Shown here: one piece after another, positions 50,079 through 59,218 of the stretch
Numbering within the stretch: the first letter of the stretch is position 1
How the letters are laid out: every line of letters begins with the position of its first letter
DNA from: Verrucomicrobiota bacterium
GTDB taxonomy: Bacteria; Verrucomicrobiota; Verrucomicrobiia; Limisphaerales; J093
Direction: 5' to 3'
DNA: 64,000 nucleotides
Assembly (NCBI GenBank): GCA_016716505.1
Contig: JADJWF010000001.1
Location: forward strand, 806,001-870,000
The notes under the pieces: model-generated
What the model was told of the DNA's origin: nothing
Seen by the model: the letters and a program-made list of their open reading frames with translations, nothing else
The model's database searches: none
Position numbers and translations under genes: made by a program

Positions 50079-50309
50079 ATGAAATCGAATCTTAGCATGA
50101 AGACGAAAATGACTCTGAAACTCGCCGCGCTGGCGAGTGTTGTGGCCGTGGCGCTGTTCGCCGGTTGCAAAAAGCAGGAAGCCCATAGCGAGCATGATGG
50201 TCATGACCACTCCGGCCATGCTCCCGCCAAGACCAACTCGCCCGCCGCAGATGATCATCAGGGCCATAACCACGGCCCGGGCGAGCACGCACCCGCACCC
50301 GCCAAGTAA
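50079..50309 (+). CDS. His-rich small lipoprotein (76 aa)
   Basis: A 76-residue protein has a signal sequence and lipobox FAGC near residue 30. The mature part is almost entirely His, Asp, Ala and Pro (HSEHDGHDHSGHAP, then HQGHNHGPGEH). Such a chain would bind zinc, cobalt or nickel loosely in the periplasm and could feed the pump. It lies 16 bases after the CzcC-like gene and 25 before the adaptor. An internal ATG at 50097 is an alternative start. Confidence 0.75.
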   Translation: MKSNLSMKTKMTLKLAALASVVAVALFAGCKKQEAHSEHDGHDHSGHAPAKTNSPAADDHQGHNHGPGEHAPAPAK

Positions 50310-50334
50310 ACGAGTGAACGACCAACTGAAGACT

Positions 50335-51618
50335 ATGAAACCAATGACGATTTCCAAGCTGACCGTTCTGCCGCTGGTGGCGGCGGTTGCCCTCTTGTCC
50401 GCCTGCTCAAAACAGAGCGAGTCCGCCGCCCACGGTGAAGATGACGGGCATGGACATGGAGCAGGCGGGCACGGCACGGCGCATACCGAAACCAAAGACG
50501 GCGTCGTGATGTGCGCCGAGCACGGAGTGCCCGAAGCGCAGTGCGCGGTGTGCAAGCCCGACCTGGCCGCGAAGCTCAAGCCGGGCGAGAGCATGAAGGT
50601 CCGGTTACCCTCGACGAACTCGATGGCGATTGTCGGCGTCCAGACCGCCACGCCTGAAACCGGCGCCATCGCGGATGCGGTCGAGTGCGTGGCGGAGGTG
50701 AACTTCAACCAGAACAAGCTGGCGCAAATCGCCGCGCCAGTGAGCGGCATCATTCAGACGGTGGACGTGGACTTGGGGACGAAGGTTGAGGAAAAGCAGA
50801 CCGTCGCAAAAATCTGGTCCGCCTCCATCGCCGAAGCGGTGGCCAAGGCGGTGCTGTCCCACCAGACGCTCGACCGGGAGCGCAAACTACGCGAGCAACG
50901 AGTGACCTCGGAGCAGGCGTTGCAGGAGGCCGAAGCCAGCCATCGGGCCGCGTGTCAGCAACTGCGGACGCTGGGCTTCACCGAGGAACAGATTGATGAG
51001 ATGGGCAACAAGCCGCAGGAGCAGGTGCTCATGGAAGTCCGTGCGCCGTTCGCGGGTGAAATTGTAGAGCGCATGGCGGTGCGAGGATCACTGGTGGATG
51101 CCGGCAAGCCGCTGTTCACACTGGTGGACCACTCCACCGTCTGGGCGATGCTACAAGTGCCCGAGGCCACCTTGGCGCGGGTGAAACTGGGCCAAGCCGT
51201 GGAACTGCGGGTGGATTCACTGCCAGGCAAAGTTTTCACGGGAAAGCTGACCTGGGTCGGGCCGGCGGTGGACGAACGCACCCGCATGGCCCGCGCCCGT
51301 GCGGAGTTCGACAATCCGGACTGCCTGCTCAAGGATAAGATGTTTGCCCGGGCGCGCATTCTGACACGGCAGGCCGAGGGAGCGATGCTCGTGCCGCCGT
51401 CGGCGATTCAGCATGTCGAGGGCAAGCCCTTCGTGTTTGTGAAGCTGGCGAGCGACTTGTTCGACGCGCGAGCCGTTCAACTCGGAGCGAAATATGACGG
51501 GCGGCTGGAGGTTCTGGCGGGATTGAAACCGGAGGAACAAATCGCCGTAAGTCACGCCTTCGCCGTCAAATCCGCCATGTTGATGTCGCGGCTCGGCGCA
51601 GGCTGTGCGGATGACTGA
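50335..51618 (+). CDS. czcB: RND periplasmic adaptor (CzcB-like)
   Basis: This 427-residue protein has a lipobox (LSAC near residue 23) and a His-rich stretch, GHGHGAGGHG. The CzcB-type N-terminal module CAEHGVPEAQCAVCKP lies near residue 62, and the lipoyl, helical-hairpin and barrel parts of membrane-fusion proteins follow. The CxEHGxPExxCxxC pattern marks divalent-metal (Zn, Co, Cd) adaptors. I chose the ATG at 50335; the longer upstream frame overlaps the lipoprotein gene. Confidence 0.92.
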   Translation: MKPMTISKLTVLPLVAAVALLSACSKQSESAAHGEDDGHGHGAGGHGTAHTETKDGVVMCAEHGVPEAQCAVCKPDLAAKLKPGESMKVRLPSTNSMAIVGVQTATPETGAIADAVECVAEVNFNQNKLAQIAAPVSGIIQTVDVDLGTKVEEKQTVAKIWSASIAEAVAKAVLSHQTLDRERKLREQRVTSEQALQEAEASHRAACQQLRTLGFTEEQIDEMGNKPQEQVLMEVRAPFAGEIVERMAVRGSLVDAGKPLFTLVDHSTVWAMLQVPEATLARVKLGQAVELRVDSLPGKVFTGKLTWVGPAVDERTRMARARAEFDNPDCLLKDKMFARARILTRQAEGAMLVPPSAIQHVEGKPFVFVKLASDLFDARAVQLGAKYDGRLEVLAGLKPEEQIAVSHAFAVKSAMLMSRLGAGCADD

Positions 51619-51643
51619 ATCCACCCCTTAAGGAGTTATCCCG

Positions 51644-54600
51644 ATGCTAAACTGGATCATCACCTTTTCGCTCAAAAACCGTCTGCTGGTCTGCGTGCTG
51701 GCGGCGGCGCTCGTCGTCATTGGCGGGCGAACCTTGAGCATTCTCCCCATTGACGCCTTCCCGGACACCACGCCGGTGCAGGTGCAGATCAACACCACGG
51801 CGGCGGCGCTCAATCCGCAGGAGACCGAGGCGCAAATCACCATTCCCGTGGAATTGGCGGTCAGCGGATTGCCAGGGCTGCAAAACGTGCGCTCGATCTC
51901 GAAGTTTGGCCTGTCGCAAGTGGTGGCGACCTTCGACGACACGATCGACATCTTCCGCGCGCGGCAACTGATCATGGAACGGCTTCAGACGGTTGAATTG
52001 CCGGAGGGGCTGGAGCGACCGCAGCTTGGCCCTATCGCTACAGGTCTGGGGGAGGTATTTCATTACGTGGTGCGGTCCACCGACACGAATCGGACTCCGA
52101 CCGAATTGCGCGTGCTGCAGGATTGGGTGGTGAAGCCGGAATTGCGGAAGGTTCCCGGTGTTGCCGAAGTGAACACCTGGGGCGGCTTCGAGAAGCAATA
52201 CCATGTGGTGGTGGAAACCGACCAGCTCATCAAATACCGGCTGACCTTCGAGGAACTGGTCGAGGCGTTGCAGGCGAACAATCAGAATGTGGGTGGCGGC
52301 CAGATTGTGCGGAGCGGTGAGTCGTTGCTCGTGCATGGCGTGGGTCTGACCACGAACGTCCAGGAGATCGCCAACATCGTCATCACCAGTCACGACGGCA
52401 CGCCCGTGCGCGTGCGCGACGTGGCCAACGTGAAAGAAGATCACGAAATCCGGCGCGGTGCCGTGACAGCCGATGGCCGGGGCGAAGCCGTGCTGGGGCT
52501 GGGCTTCATGCTGATGGGCGAGAACAGCGCGGTGGTGACCCACGCTCTCAAAGCCAAGCTGGCGGAAGTGCAAAAGTTTCTGCCGTCGGACATCAAGTTG
52601 GAGGTGCTCTACGACCGGACCGAACTCGTGGACAATGTGATTCGCACCGTCGAACACAACCTGCTGGCCGGGGCGTTGCTCGTCATTGCCATCCTGTTTG
52701 CCTTTCTCGGCAATCTGCGAGCCGGGTTGATTGTGGCGGTGGCCATCCCGCTTTCGATGCTGTTTGCCGGCAATCTCATGTTGCAGGCGGGCATCTCCGC
52801 CAGTCTGTTGAGCCTCGGCGCGGTGGACTTCGGTCTGATTGTGGATGGTGCCGTGGTGATGGTGGAGAACGCGATGCGCCGGTTGGTGGACCGCCAACAT
52901 GAGCTGGGGCGGATGCTGACCAAAGCGGAACGCGAGGACGTGCTCCGCAGTGCTCCGATCGAAGTGGCGCGCCCGGTGGCGTTCGGCGTGGGCATCATCA
53001 TGATTGTGTTCCTGCCCATCCTCACGCTGGAAGGCATCGAGGGGAAGCTCTTCAAGCCGATGGCGCTGACGCTGATTTTTGCGCTGCTCGGATCGTTGAT
53101 CCTCGCCCTGACCTTGACGCCGGTGCTGGCCGCATTGTTCCTCCCCAAGCAGGTGAAAGAGAAGGAACCCTGGCTGGTCCGGCTGGCGCACCGTCTTTAC
53201 GAGCCGGCGCTGGACCTGGCGTTGCGCTTCCGCAAACTCACGTTGCTGGGGGCTGCCGTGCTGTTCATTGGCGCGGTTTTCATCGCGTCGCGCATGGGAG
53301 GAGAGTTCCTGCCCAAGCTTGGGGAAGGTGCGATTGTAGGCACGACGGTCCGTCTTGCGGGGATTTCCGTGGATGAAGCTGTGGCGCAGAACGACCGCAT
53401 CGAGCAAGTGCTGATGAAGGAGTTTCCCGACGAGATCGAACACATTTGGACACGCCTGGGCACAGCGGAAGTGGCCACCGACCCGATGGGCGTTGAACTC
53501 GCCGATTTCTTCCTCGCACTGAAGCCGCGCAGCCAGTGGAAGAAGGCACGCACGCAACCCGAGTTGACCGAGAAGATGCGCGACGTGCTGAACCAGGTTC
53601 CAGGCTTAAAACCCGCATTCAGCCAACCCATTGAGATGCGACTCAATGAGATGATTGCTGGAGCACGTGGCGACATCGCCATCAAGGTGTATGGCGACGA
53701 CCTGGAGGAATTGCGGCGGTTGGGCGGCGAAGTGCAAGCGGTCCTGGCGGGGATGCGCGGGGCAAGCGAGGCATCGGTCGAGCAGTTAACCGGGCAGAGC
53801 TTCCTGCAAGTGCGCGTGGATTCACAAGCCATCGCCCGTTACGGCGTGCCCACCCGCAACGTGCTGAACGTCGTCGAGGCGGTCGGCTCCCGCCGCGTGG
53901 GGGACGTGCGCGAAGGCCAGCGGCGGTTCCCGCTGGTCGTGCGACTACCGGACAAACAGCGCACCGATCCAGACGCGCTGGCCGCAACACTTATTCCCAC
54001 GGCGGCAGGGCCGGTGCTTCCATTGAATCAAGTGGCAAAGGTGACGGAAATGGAAGGGCCGTCCACGATTAACCGCGAATGGGGCAAACGGCGCATCACG
54101 GTGCAGTGCAACGTGCGGGGGCGCGACGTGAAAAGCTTCGTGGCCGAGGGTCGCGAGAAGATCGCTGCCCAAGTGAAACTGCCCGAAGGCTACACCATCG
54201 AATGGGGCGGGCAGTTCGAGAACATGGAGCGCGCAAACCAGCGGCTCATGTTTGTCGTGCCGATGGCCCTGGCCCTGATCTTCGTCTTGCTGTTCTTCAG
54301 CCTCAAGACGGTGCGCGAGGTTCTCATCGTAGCGTCGGGCATTCCTCTGGGGCTGGTGGGAGGCGTGCTGGCCTTGTGGTTGCGCGGTCTGCCCTTCACG
54401 GTGAGTTCAGCCATTGGGTTCATCGCGTTGAGCGGCGTGGCTATTCTCAACGGGCTCGTGCTGGTGACGTTCATCAAACAGAAGCTTGAAGCCGGCACGC
54501 CAGTGGAGAAGGCCGTGCGCGAAGGCTGCCTGGTTCGGTTGCGTCCGGTGTTGATGACGGCGCTGGTTGCGGCGGTCGGCTTCATCCCGATGGCCGTGAA

Positions 54601-54745
54601 TGTCGGCGTGGGCGGCGAAGTGCAACGCCCGCTGGCCACGGTGGTCATCGGCGGCATCTTCACCAACACGTTGCTGACACTGCTGGTGTTGCCTGCCCTT
54701 TACACCTTGTTCAAAGGCAAGAAGGCCGCCGAAGTCGAGGTCTGA
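51644..54745 (+). CDS. czcA: Heavy-metal RND efflux pump (CzcA-like)
   Basis: This encodes 1033 residues of an HME-RND proton antiporter. The fourth-helix motif SLGAVDFGLIVDGAVVMVEN contains the DFGxxxDGA signature of CzcA-type pumps for divalent cations, unlike the CusA-like pump upstream. Membrane segments and large periplasmic loops fall in the usual places. A ribosome binding site, AAGGAG, precedes the ATG. The PII-like gene follows after 31 bases, a common partner of such pumps. Confidence 0.95.
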   Translation: MLNWIITFSLKNRLLVCVLAAALVVIGGRTLSILPIDAFPDTTPVQVQINTTAAALNPQETEAQITIPVELAVSGLPGLQNVRSISKFGLSQVVATFDDTIDIFRARQLIMERLQTVELPEGLERPQLGPIATGLGEVFHYVVRSTDTNRTPTELRVLQDWVVKPELRKVPGVAEVNTWGGFEKQYHVVVETDQLIKYRLTFEELVEALQANNQNVGGGQIVRSGESLLVHGVGLTTNVQEIANIVITSHDGTPVRVRDVANVKEDHEIRRGAVTADGRGEAVLGLGFMLMGENSAVVTHALKAKLAEVQKFLPSDIKLEVLYDRTELVDNVIRTVEHNLLAGALLVIAILFAFLGNLRAGLIVAVAIPLSMLFAGNLMLQAGISASLLSLGAVDFGLIVDGAVVMVENAMRRLVDRQHELGRMLTKAEREDVLRSAPIEVARPVAFGVGIIMIVFLPILTLEGIEGKLFKPMALTLIFALLGSLILALTLTPVLAALFLPKQVKEKEPWLVRLAHRLYEPALDLALRFRKLTLLGAAVLFIGAVFIASRMGGEFLPKLGEGAIVGTTVRLAGISVDEAVAQNDRIEQVLMKEFPDEIEHIWTRLGTAEVATDPMGVELADFFLALKPRSQWKKARTQPELTEKMRDVLNQVPGLKPAFSQPIEMRLNEMIAGARGDIAIKVYGDDLEELRRLGGEVQAVLAGMRGASEASVEQLTGQSFLQVRVDSQAIARYGVPTRNVLNVVEAVGSRRVGDVREGQRRFPLVVRLPDKQRTDPDALAATLIPTAAGPVLPLNQVAKVTEMEGPSTINREWGKRRITVQCNVRGRDVKSFVAEGREKIAAQVKLPEGYTIEWGGQFENMERANQRLMFVVPMALALIFVLLFFSLKTVREVLIVASGIPLGLVGGVLALWLRGLPFTVSSAIGFIALSGVAILNGLVLVTFIKQKLEAGTPVEKAVREGCLVRLRPVLMTALVAAVGFIPMAVNVGVGGEVQRPLATVVIGGIFTNTLLTLLVLPALYTLFKGKKAAEVEV

Positions 54746-54776
54746 CCCGACGGGAACACTCAACGAAAGAAAAGCC

Positions 54777-55085
54777 ATGAAAGAAATCAAAGCCATTATC
54801 AAGCCGTCGCGCTTGGAAGAGGTGATTCGTGCCCTGCGCCAGATCAAGGACCTGCCCGCCATGACGGTTTCGGCGGCGAACGGGTTGTCCGCCGAGCAGG
54901 GCACGTTCGATCAGGTCGTGAAGACCAAACTGGAGATCATGGTGCCCGATGATCTGGTGGAATCAGTGGTGCGAACCATCCAAAACTCGGCCCACACGGG
55001 GCTTGCCGGAGATGGGCGCATCTTTGTCATCCCCATTGAACAAACCGTGAAGATCCGAACGGGAGAACGCGATACCCACCAGTAG
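54777..55085 (+). CDS. PII-like signalling protein with shortened T-loop
   Basis: This is a 102-residue protein of the PII fold: MKEIKAIIKPSRLEEV at the start, KLEIMVPDDLVESVV in the middle and GDGRIFVIPIEQTVKIRTGER at the end, all typical of GlnB-like proteins. The T-loop is much shorter than in GlnB and lacks the usual uridylylated Tyr region. Such proteins often accompany CzcA genes, where they may sense nucleotides or metal and tune efflux; this is an inference here. Confidence 0.85.
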   Translation: MKEIKAIIKPSRLEEVIRALRQIKDLPAMTVSAANGLSAEQGTFDQVVKTKLEIMVPDDLVESVVRTIQNSAHTGLAGDGRIFVIPIEQTVKIRTGERDTHQ

Positions 55086-55109
55086 TGCAACCGACAATGT
55101 GATGAAGCT

Positions 55110-55490
55110 ATGAAAAGGGCAATCGCTCTGCTTGGCATTCTCGGCCTGACGATGGTGTTGGCTGGCTGCGCCTCGCTCCGGCCACTCGCGTCCACGCCTC
55201 CCGCTGCCGTGATCGAACTCACGGAGCCAGTGACGATCCGCTACATGCTCCAAGGGGATACGATTCTGCCGGCGGGGGAATACAGGGCAACGCTGGAGGA
55301 CAACGGCGGCTACTACTACGCCGCGCCGGCGAAGCTGATCAGGAACGACACGGTCGGCTGGCAACTCGACGGGGGGTTGTTTCTGAAGAAAGGCTCTCAG
55401 AAACCAACCCACTATTATGTTGTCGGACAACACCACGCGACCGGGCTTTATCGCCTGAAGACAGAGCCGACATTCAAGCTGAAGCCCTGA
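55110..55490 (+). CDS. Lipoprotein of unknown function (126 aa)
   Basis: This 126-residue protein has a signal and lipobox LAGC near residue 17-20. The mature part looks like a small beta-rich domain (VTIRYMLQGDTILPAGEYRA, then GGLFLKKGSQKPTHYYVV). It has no cysteine or histidine cluster beyond HH near residue 110. It lies 24 bases after the PII-like gene and 4 bases before the response regulator gene, in what looks like one operon. The function is unknown. Confidence 0.75.
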   Translation: MKRAIALLGILGLTMVLAGCASLRPLASTPPAAVIELTEPVTIRYMLQGDTILPAGEYRATLEDNGGYYYAAPAKLIRNDTVGWQLDGGLFLKKGSQKPTHYYVVGQHHATGLYRLKTEPTFKLKP

Positions 55491-55494
55491 GTCA

Positions 55495-55923
55495 ATGACA
55501 ACGGCAACGACTACGATGAACGCGCCTCCCCAGCGGGAAAAGAAGCCAAAGCGGAGTGTATGCGTTCTCTACGCGGAGGATGATCGCCTGACCTCGGCGG
55601 CCATCGCACCGTTGCTCACCGTCAAGGGATTCAAAGTCGAAACCGCAGCCAATGGACAGGAAGCGCTCGGGAAGCTCTTGTCGCAGCCCGCCGCATACGA
55701 CTTCATCATCACCGATCAGGCCATGCCTTTGCTGACGGGCGAAGAATGGCTCAGAAGGGCTCGTGAAGGCGGATTCGCGGGCCGAGTCATCGTGTATGCC
55801 GCTTCGCTGCCTGATACCTTGGCTGCACGTTTGCGGGAACTGGGGGTGGAGCGGATCGTCAACAAGGCGGAGAGCCTGCATACGCTCCTGGACGCGCTGG
55901 GCGAACCGCTGGGAACTCCATGA
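55495..55923 (+). CDS. Single-domain response regulator (second copy)
   Basis: This encodes 142 residues with a receiver domain: YAEDD near residue 24, the phosphorylation site in ITDQAMPLLTGEEW near residue 67, and a conserved Lys in VNKAES near residue 123. There is no output domain. It lies next to the lipoprotein gene and overlaps the next small frame by 4 bases. No kinase gene is in the window. It is distantly similar to the 34708 regulator only as a member of the same superfamily. Confidence 0.85.
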   Translation: MTTATTTMNAPPQREKKPKRSVCVLYAEDDRLTSAAIAPLLTVKGFKVETAANGQEALGKLLSQPAAYDFIITDQAMPLLTGEEWLRRAREGGFAGRVIVYAASLPDTLAARLRELGVERIVNKAESLHTLLDALGEPLGTP

Positions 55924-56198
55924 AGACATACCTCCACGTCACATTCCTAAAACCGGAAGCGTTCCGTCCACCCATCCTGCGCGCCGCGATTGCTCGGAGC
56001 GGGCGAATCTCTATGCAGTTACACGGGGTTGTTCAACCAGCTCTCCCGGCACAACGGTCGTGCAGACAATGGGAACATGTGTCGCATCCCCGGCAATCAA
56101 CTGGTGACGATCCTTGCTTGCGCATTGGATACGCGCGAAGCGCAGACGGCCGCTGCGCTATACCCGAGGCAGCTTTTCAACCGCCGACGTTTTCATGA
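55920..56198 (+). CDS. Doubtful small frame after the response regulator (92 aa)
   Basis: The frame starts at an ATG overlapping the response-regulator stop (ATGA), which is the layout of coupled genes, and begins MKTYLHVTFLKPEAF. After about 40 residues the composition becomes less protein-like. A neighbouring frame (LFNQLSRHNGRADNGNM onward) reads more naturally, so another frameshift may be present. I keep it only as a low-confidence call. Confidence 0.25.
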   Translation: MKTYLHVTFLKPEAFRPPILRAAIARSGRISMQLHGVVQPALPAQRSCRQWEHVSHPRQSTGDDPCLRIGYARSADGRCAIPEAAFQPPTFS

Positions 56199-56467
56199 GC
56201 CGATGGCTGTCACCCGAAAAAGCCGCGCGTCATGCCGAGCGGGCAGCAAAGCAAGCCGAGCAAAATCGCCGGGAGAAGTGGACCGGTTGGTGGATCGTGA
56301 TAGGGCTTGTAGCGTTTTGGGTTTCGTTTGGCATTGCCGATTATTTCTGGCTGCGACATCAGGCAAGGCAGCGACACGAGCAGCGCTATCATCGAAGCGG
56401 ACGGACCAACGCTCCCGTCTCCACCCCGCTGGATGGCGGACAGAACCACGCTACCAACCATGAGTGA
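56195..56467 (+). CDS. Small single-pass membrane protein (90 aa)
   Basis: A 90-residue protein starts at the ATG at 56195. It has a charged N-terminal helix (RWLSPEKAARHAERAAKQAE) and one membrane segment, TGWWIVIGLVAFWVSFGIA (residues 31-50), then a basic tail. It overlaps the P-type ATPase start by 8 bases, so coupling is likely. I do not recognise a family; it may be a small partner of the transporter. Confidence 0.6.
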   Translation: MSRWLSPEKAARHAERAAKQAEQNRREKWTGWWIVIGLVAFWVSFGIADYFWLRHQARQRHEQRYHRSGRTNAPVSTPLDGGQNHATNHE

Positions 56468-58659
56468 CTGCTGCAAAAGTCGCGGATGCGCCTCGAAGGC
56501 TGCCGACGCCAACGCGGCCTCTCACCCGGCCGCGCCGGACACCTCGGCTGGGACAACCCTGCGCGTGGCCGGCATGGATTGCGCCGATGAAGTTGCGATG
56601 CTGGAACGCGCCCTCAAGCCGCTGCCTGGCGTGCGTGACGTGCGCGTAAATCTCATGGGCGGCAAAGTGGTCGTTGCGCACGACGCCAGCATCACGCCCG
56701 AACAACTCATCGCCGCCATCGGCAAGGCAGGGTTGAAGGCATCGCCCGACCAGATTGAAGCGCACGAGCCTGCCAATGCCCAACGCTCGCGGCTCATCTC
56801 AGTGGCGGTGTCCGGCGCGCTTACCGGCGTCGGACTCGTGGCGCAATGGAGCAACCTCGCGCCCGTGCCCGTTCGCATCGGATTGTTTGCCTGCGCCATC
56901 ATCGCGGGCGGCTGGTTCATCTTCCCCAAAGCGCTCGGCGCGGCGCGGCGGCGCTCGCTCGACATGAACGTGCTGATGACCGTCGCCGTTCTCGGCGCGG
57001 CGGCGATTGGCGAATGGAGCGAAGGGGCGGCGGTCGTGTTTCTGTTCGCGCTCTCCGAGTTGCTCGAATCATTCAGCGTGGCGCGGGCGCGGCGTGCGAT
57101 TCAATCGCTGATGAAGCTTGCGCCCGAAACGGCCTTGCTCAAGCGCGGTGAACAGTTCGAGGAAGTGCCCGTCGCGGAGGTTTCCGTTGGCAGCGTCATT
57201 GCCATTCAGTCAGGGCGCGCGTGCCGCTCGATGGCGAAGTGCTCACCGGCAATTCCGCCATCAACCAAGCGCCCATCACCGGCGAATCCATGCCGGTGGA
57301 AAAGAAATCCGGCGACACCGTGTTCGCCGGAACGATCAATGGCGAAGGCTCGCTCGAAGTGCGCGTCACCAAACCGCACACTGACACCACGCTCGCGCGC
57401 ATCATTCATCTCGTCGAAGAGGCGCAATCGCAGAAAGCGCCGTCGCAGCGATTCGTGGACACCTTCGCGCGCTACTACACGCCCGCCGTGTTTGCCGTGG
57501 CGTTGCTCGTCTGGCTCGTGCCGCTGTTGCTGGCGGGCGCGGCGTGGACGGTTTGGACCTATCGCGCGCTCGTGCTGCTCGTCATCGCCTGCCCGTGCGC
57601 GCTCGTCATTTCCACGCCCGTTTCGATTGTCTCCGGCCTCACGGCACTGGCCCGGCGCGGCGTGCTCATCAAGGGCGGCGCGGTGCTGGAAGCCGTCGGC
57701 AAACTCACCGCGCTTGCGACTGACAAGACCGGCACAATCACCGAGGGCCACCCGCGCGTGACGCAAATCATCCCGTTCAACTCCAAATCCGCAGGGAAAT
57801 CTTGCGCGTCGCCGCCGCCATTGACACCCATTCGCAGCATCCCCTCGCGCAAGCCGTCGTCGCGTTCGCCACGGAACAAAAGGTCGCGTTCCCGCGTGCC
57901 GACAACTACCAGGCCCGCAATGGCCGGGGCGCGGAAGGCGAACTCGATGGGCATCACTACTTCGTCGGCAACCACCGCTTCGCGCACGAACTGGCAGTGT
58001 GTTCCCCGGCCCTCGAACACAAACTCGCCGAGATCGAGGGGCAGGCGCAATCCGTGGTCGTGGTCGGGCACAAGCCGCACGAGAATTGCCCCGGCGAAGT
58101 GCTGGGCGTGCTCGCAGTCGGCGACGCCGTGCGCCCGAATGCGGCCCAGGCGGTCCGCGCCTTGCACGACGCGGGCATCCGACAGGTCGTGATGTTGAGC
58201 GGCGACAATCAGCGCACCGTGGACGCCATCGCGGAGCAGGTCGGAATTGATCAGGCCCACGGCGATTTGCTGCCCGAAGACAAGGTGCAGCGCGTGCGCG
58301 ACCTCATGGCCCGCCACAAACACACGGGGATGATCGGCGACGGCGTGAACGATGCGCCCGCGATGGCGGTGGCGAGTGTGGGCATCGCAATGGGTGCGGC
58401 GGGCACGGACACCGCCATTGAGACGGCGGACATGGCGTTGATGCAGGATGATCTGAGCCAGGTCGCTGAGACCATCCGCATGGGCCATCGCACCGTGCGC
58501 GTGATTCAGGCAAACATCGCCTTCGCGCTCGGCGTGAAAGCGATTTTCCTCACGCTGGCCCTGACCGGCCACACGAGCCTCTGGCTGGCGATTCTGGCTG
58601 ACACCGGCGCGACGCTGGTGGTCATTGCCAATGCGCTTCGACTCCTGAAACCCACATGA
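56460..58659 (+). pseudogene. zntA: Zinc/cadmium-type P1B ATPase broken by two frameshifts
   Basis: The gene would encode about 735 residues of a heavy-metal P-type ATPase. The first frame has an N-terminal metal domain (VAGMDCADE, lacking the second Cys). The second has the ion-channel motif ACPCAL and the phosphorylation motif DKTGT. The third has the SQHPLA nucleotide-binding motif and GDGVNDAPA. The frame changes at 57213-57215 and 57794-57796, each a GGG run where one more G restores continuity. The CPC motif points to Zn, Cd or Pb export. Either it is a real pseudogene or the sequence has two errors. Confidence 0.85.
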
Positions 58660-59129
58660 AGACCGATGATATGATTTACAAATTGCCACTCAGCAATCGC
58701 AGCGCACGGGCAGGTGTCGCAATGGGGTTGATTGGATTGGTTCTTGCCGCCAGCGGATGTGCCTCCTGGAAAGTGGAGCGGGTCAACGTGCCGACAGAAG
58801 CAAAGTCCAGCGGCGGCATTGAAGTGACGCCGCCGCGTGTTTATCGCGACGCAGATGGGTTTCTCGTGGCCGGGAATCTCCGCGGGCGGGGCATTGGCGC
58901 GCATCATCCCGGTCCGGGCCATTTGCACGCGCAAACGATGGACGCAGAAGGGCGCGTCATTACTGAGACCAAAACCGCAGCGCCTTCCATCCGCCATAAC
59001 CGCCATAGTTCCCGTGAATCGGCGACCTACACGTTTCGTTTGGAAACACTTCCGCCAGCGGGCGGGCGGCTGCGAATCGTGCTGCACCGCGTTTCACTCA
59101 AGAAATGCACGGGATTGGACAGTGTGTGA
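58656..59129 (+). CDS. Lipoprotein of unknown function (157 aa)
   Basis: This is a 157-residue protein whose start overlaps the P-type ATPase stop as ATGA. It has a signal and lipobox ASGC near residue 34. The mature part has GIEVTPPRVYRDADGFLVAG and a His-containing middle (IGAHHPGPGHLH), then a beta-rich end, VLHRVSLKKCTG. I recognise no family. Position suggests a periplasmic partner of the transporter. Confidence 0.7.
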   Translation: MKTDDMIYKLPLSNRSARAGVAMGLIGLVLAASGCASWKVERVNVPTEAKSSGGIEVTPPRVYRDADGFLVAGNLRGRGIGAHHPGPGHLHAQTMDAEGRVITETKTAAPSIRHNRHSSRESATYTFRLETLPPAGGRLRIVLHRVSLKKCTGLDSV

Positions 59130-59218
59130 AGGTCTCCCCCGCAAGACAGTGGTTTGATTCCGAGCGGACGACGGGGAGTTTGATAGTGACCCAGTGTGAC
59201 AACCGCATTTGAGACCTA

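Noticed and set aside
51647..53557. A 636-codon open frame on the minus strand opposite czcA
   Set aside because: It is antisense to a clear CzcA pump, is full of His and Arg, and matches no family; GC-rich genes often leave such open antisense frames.
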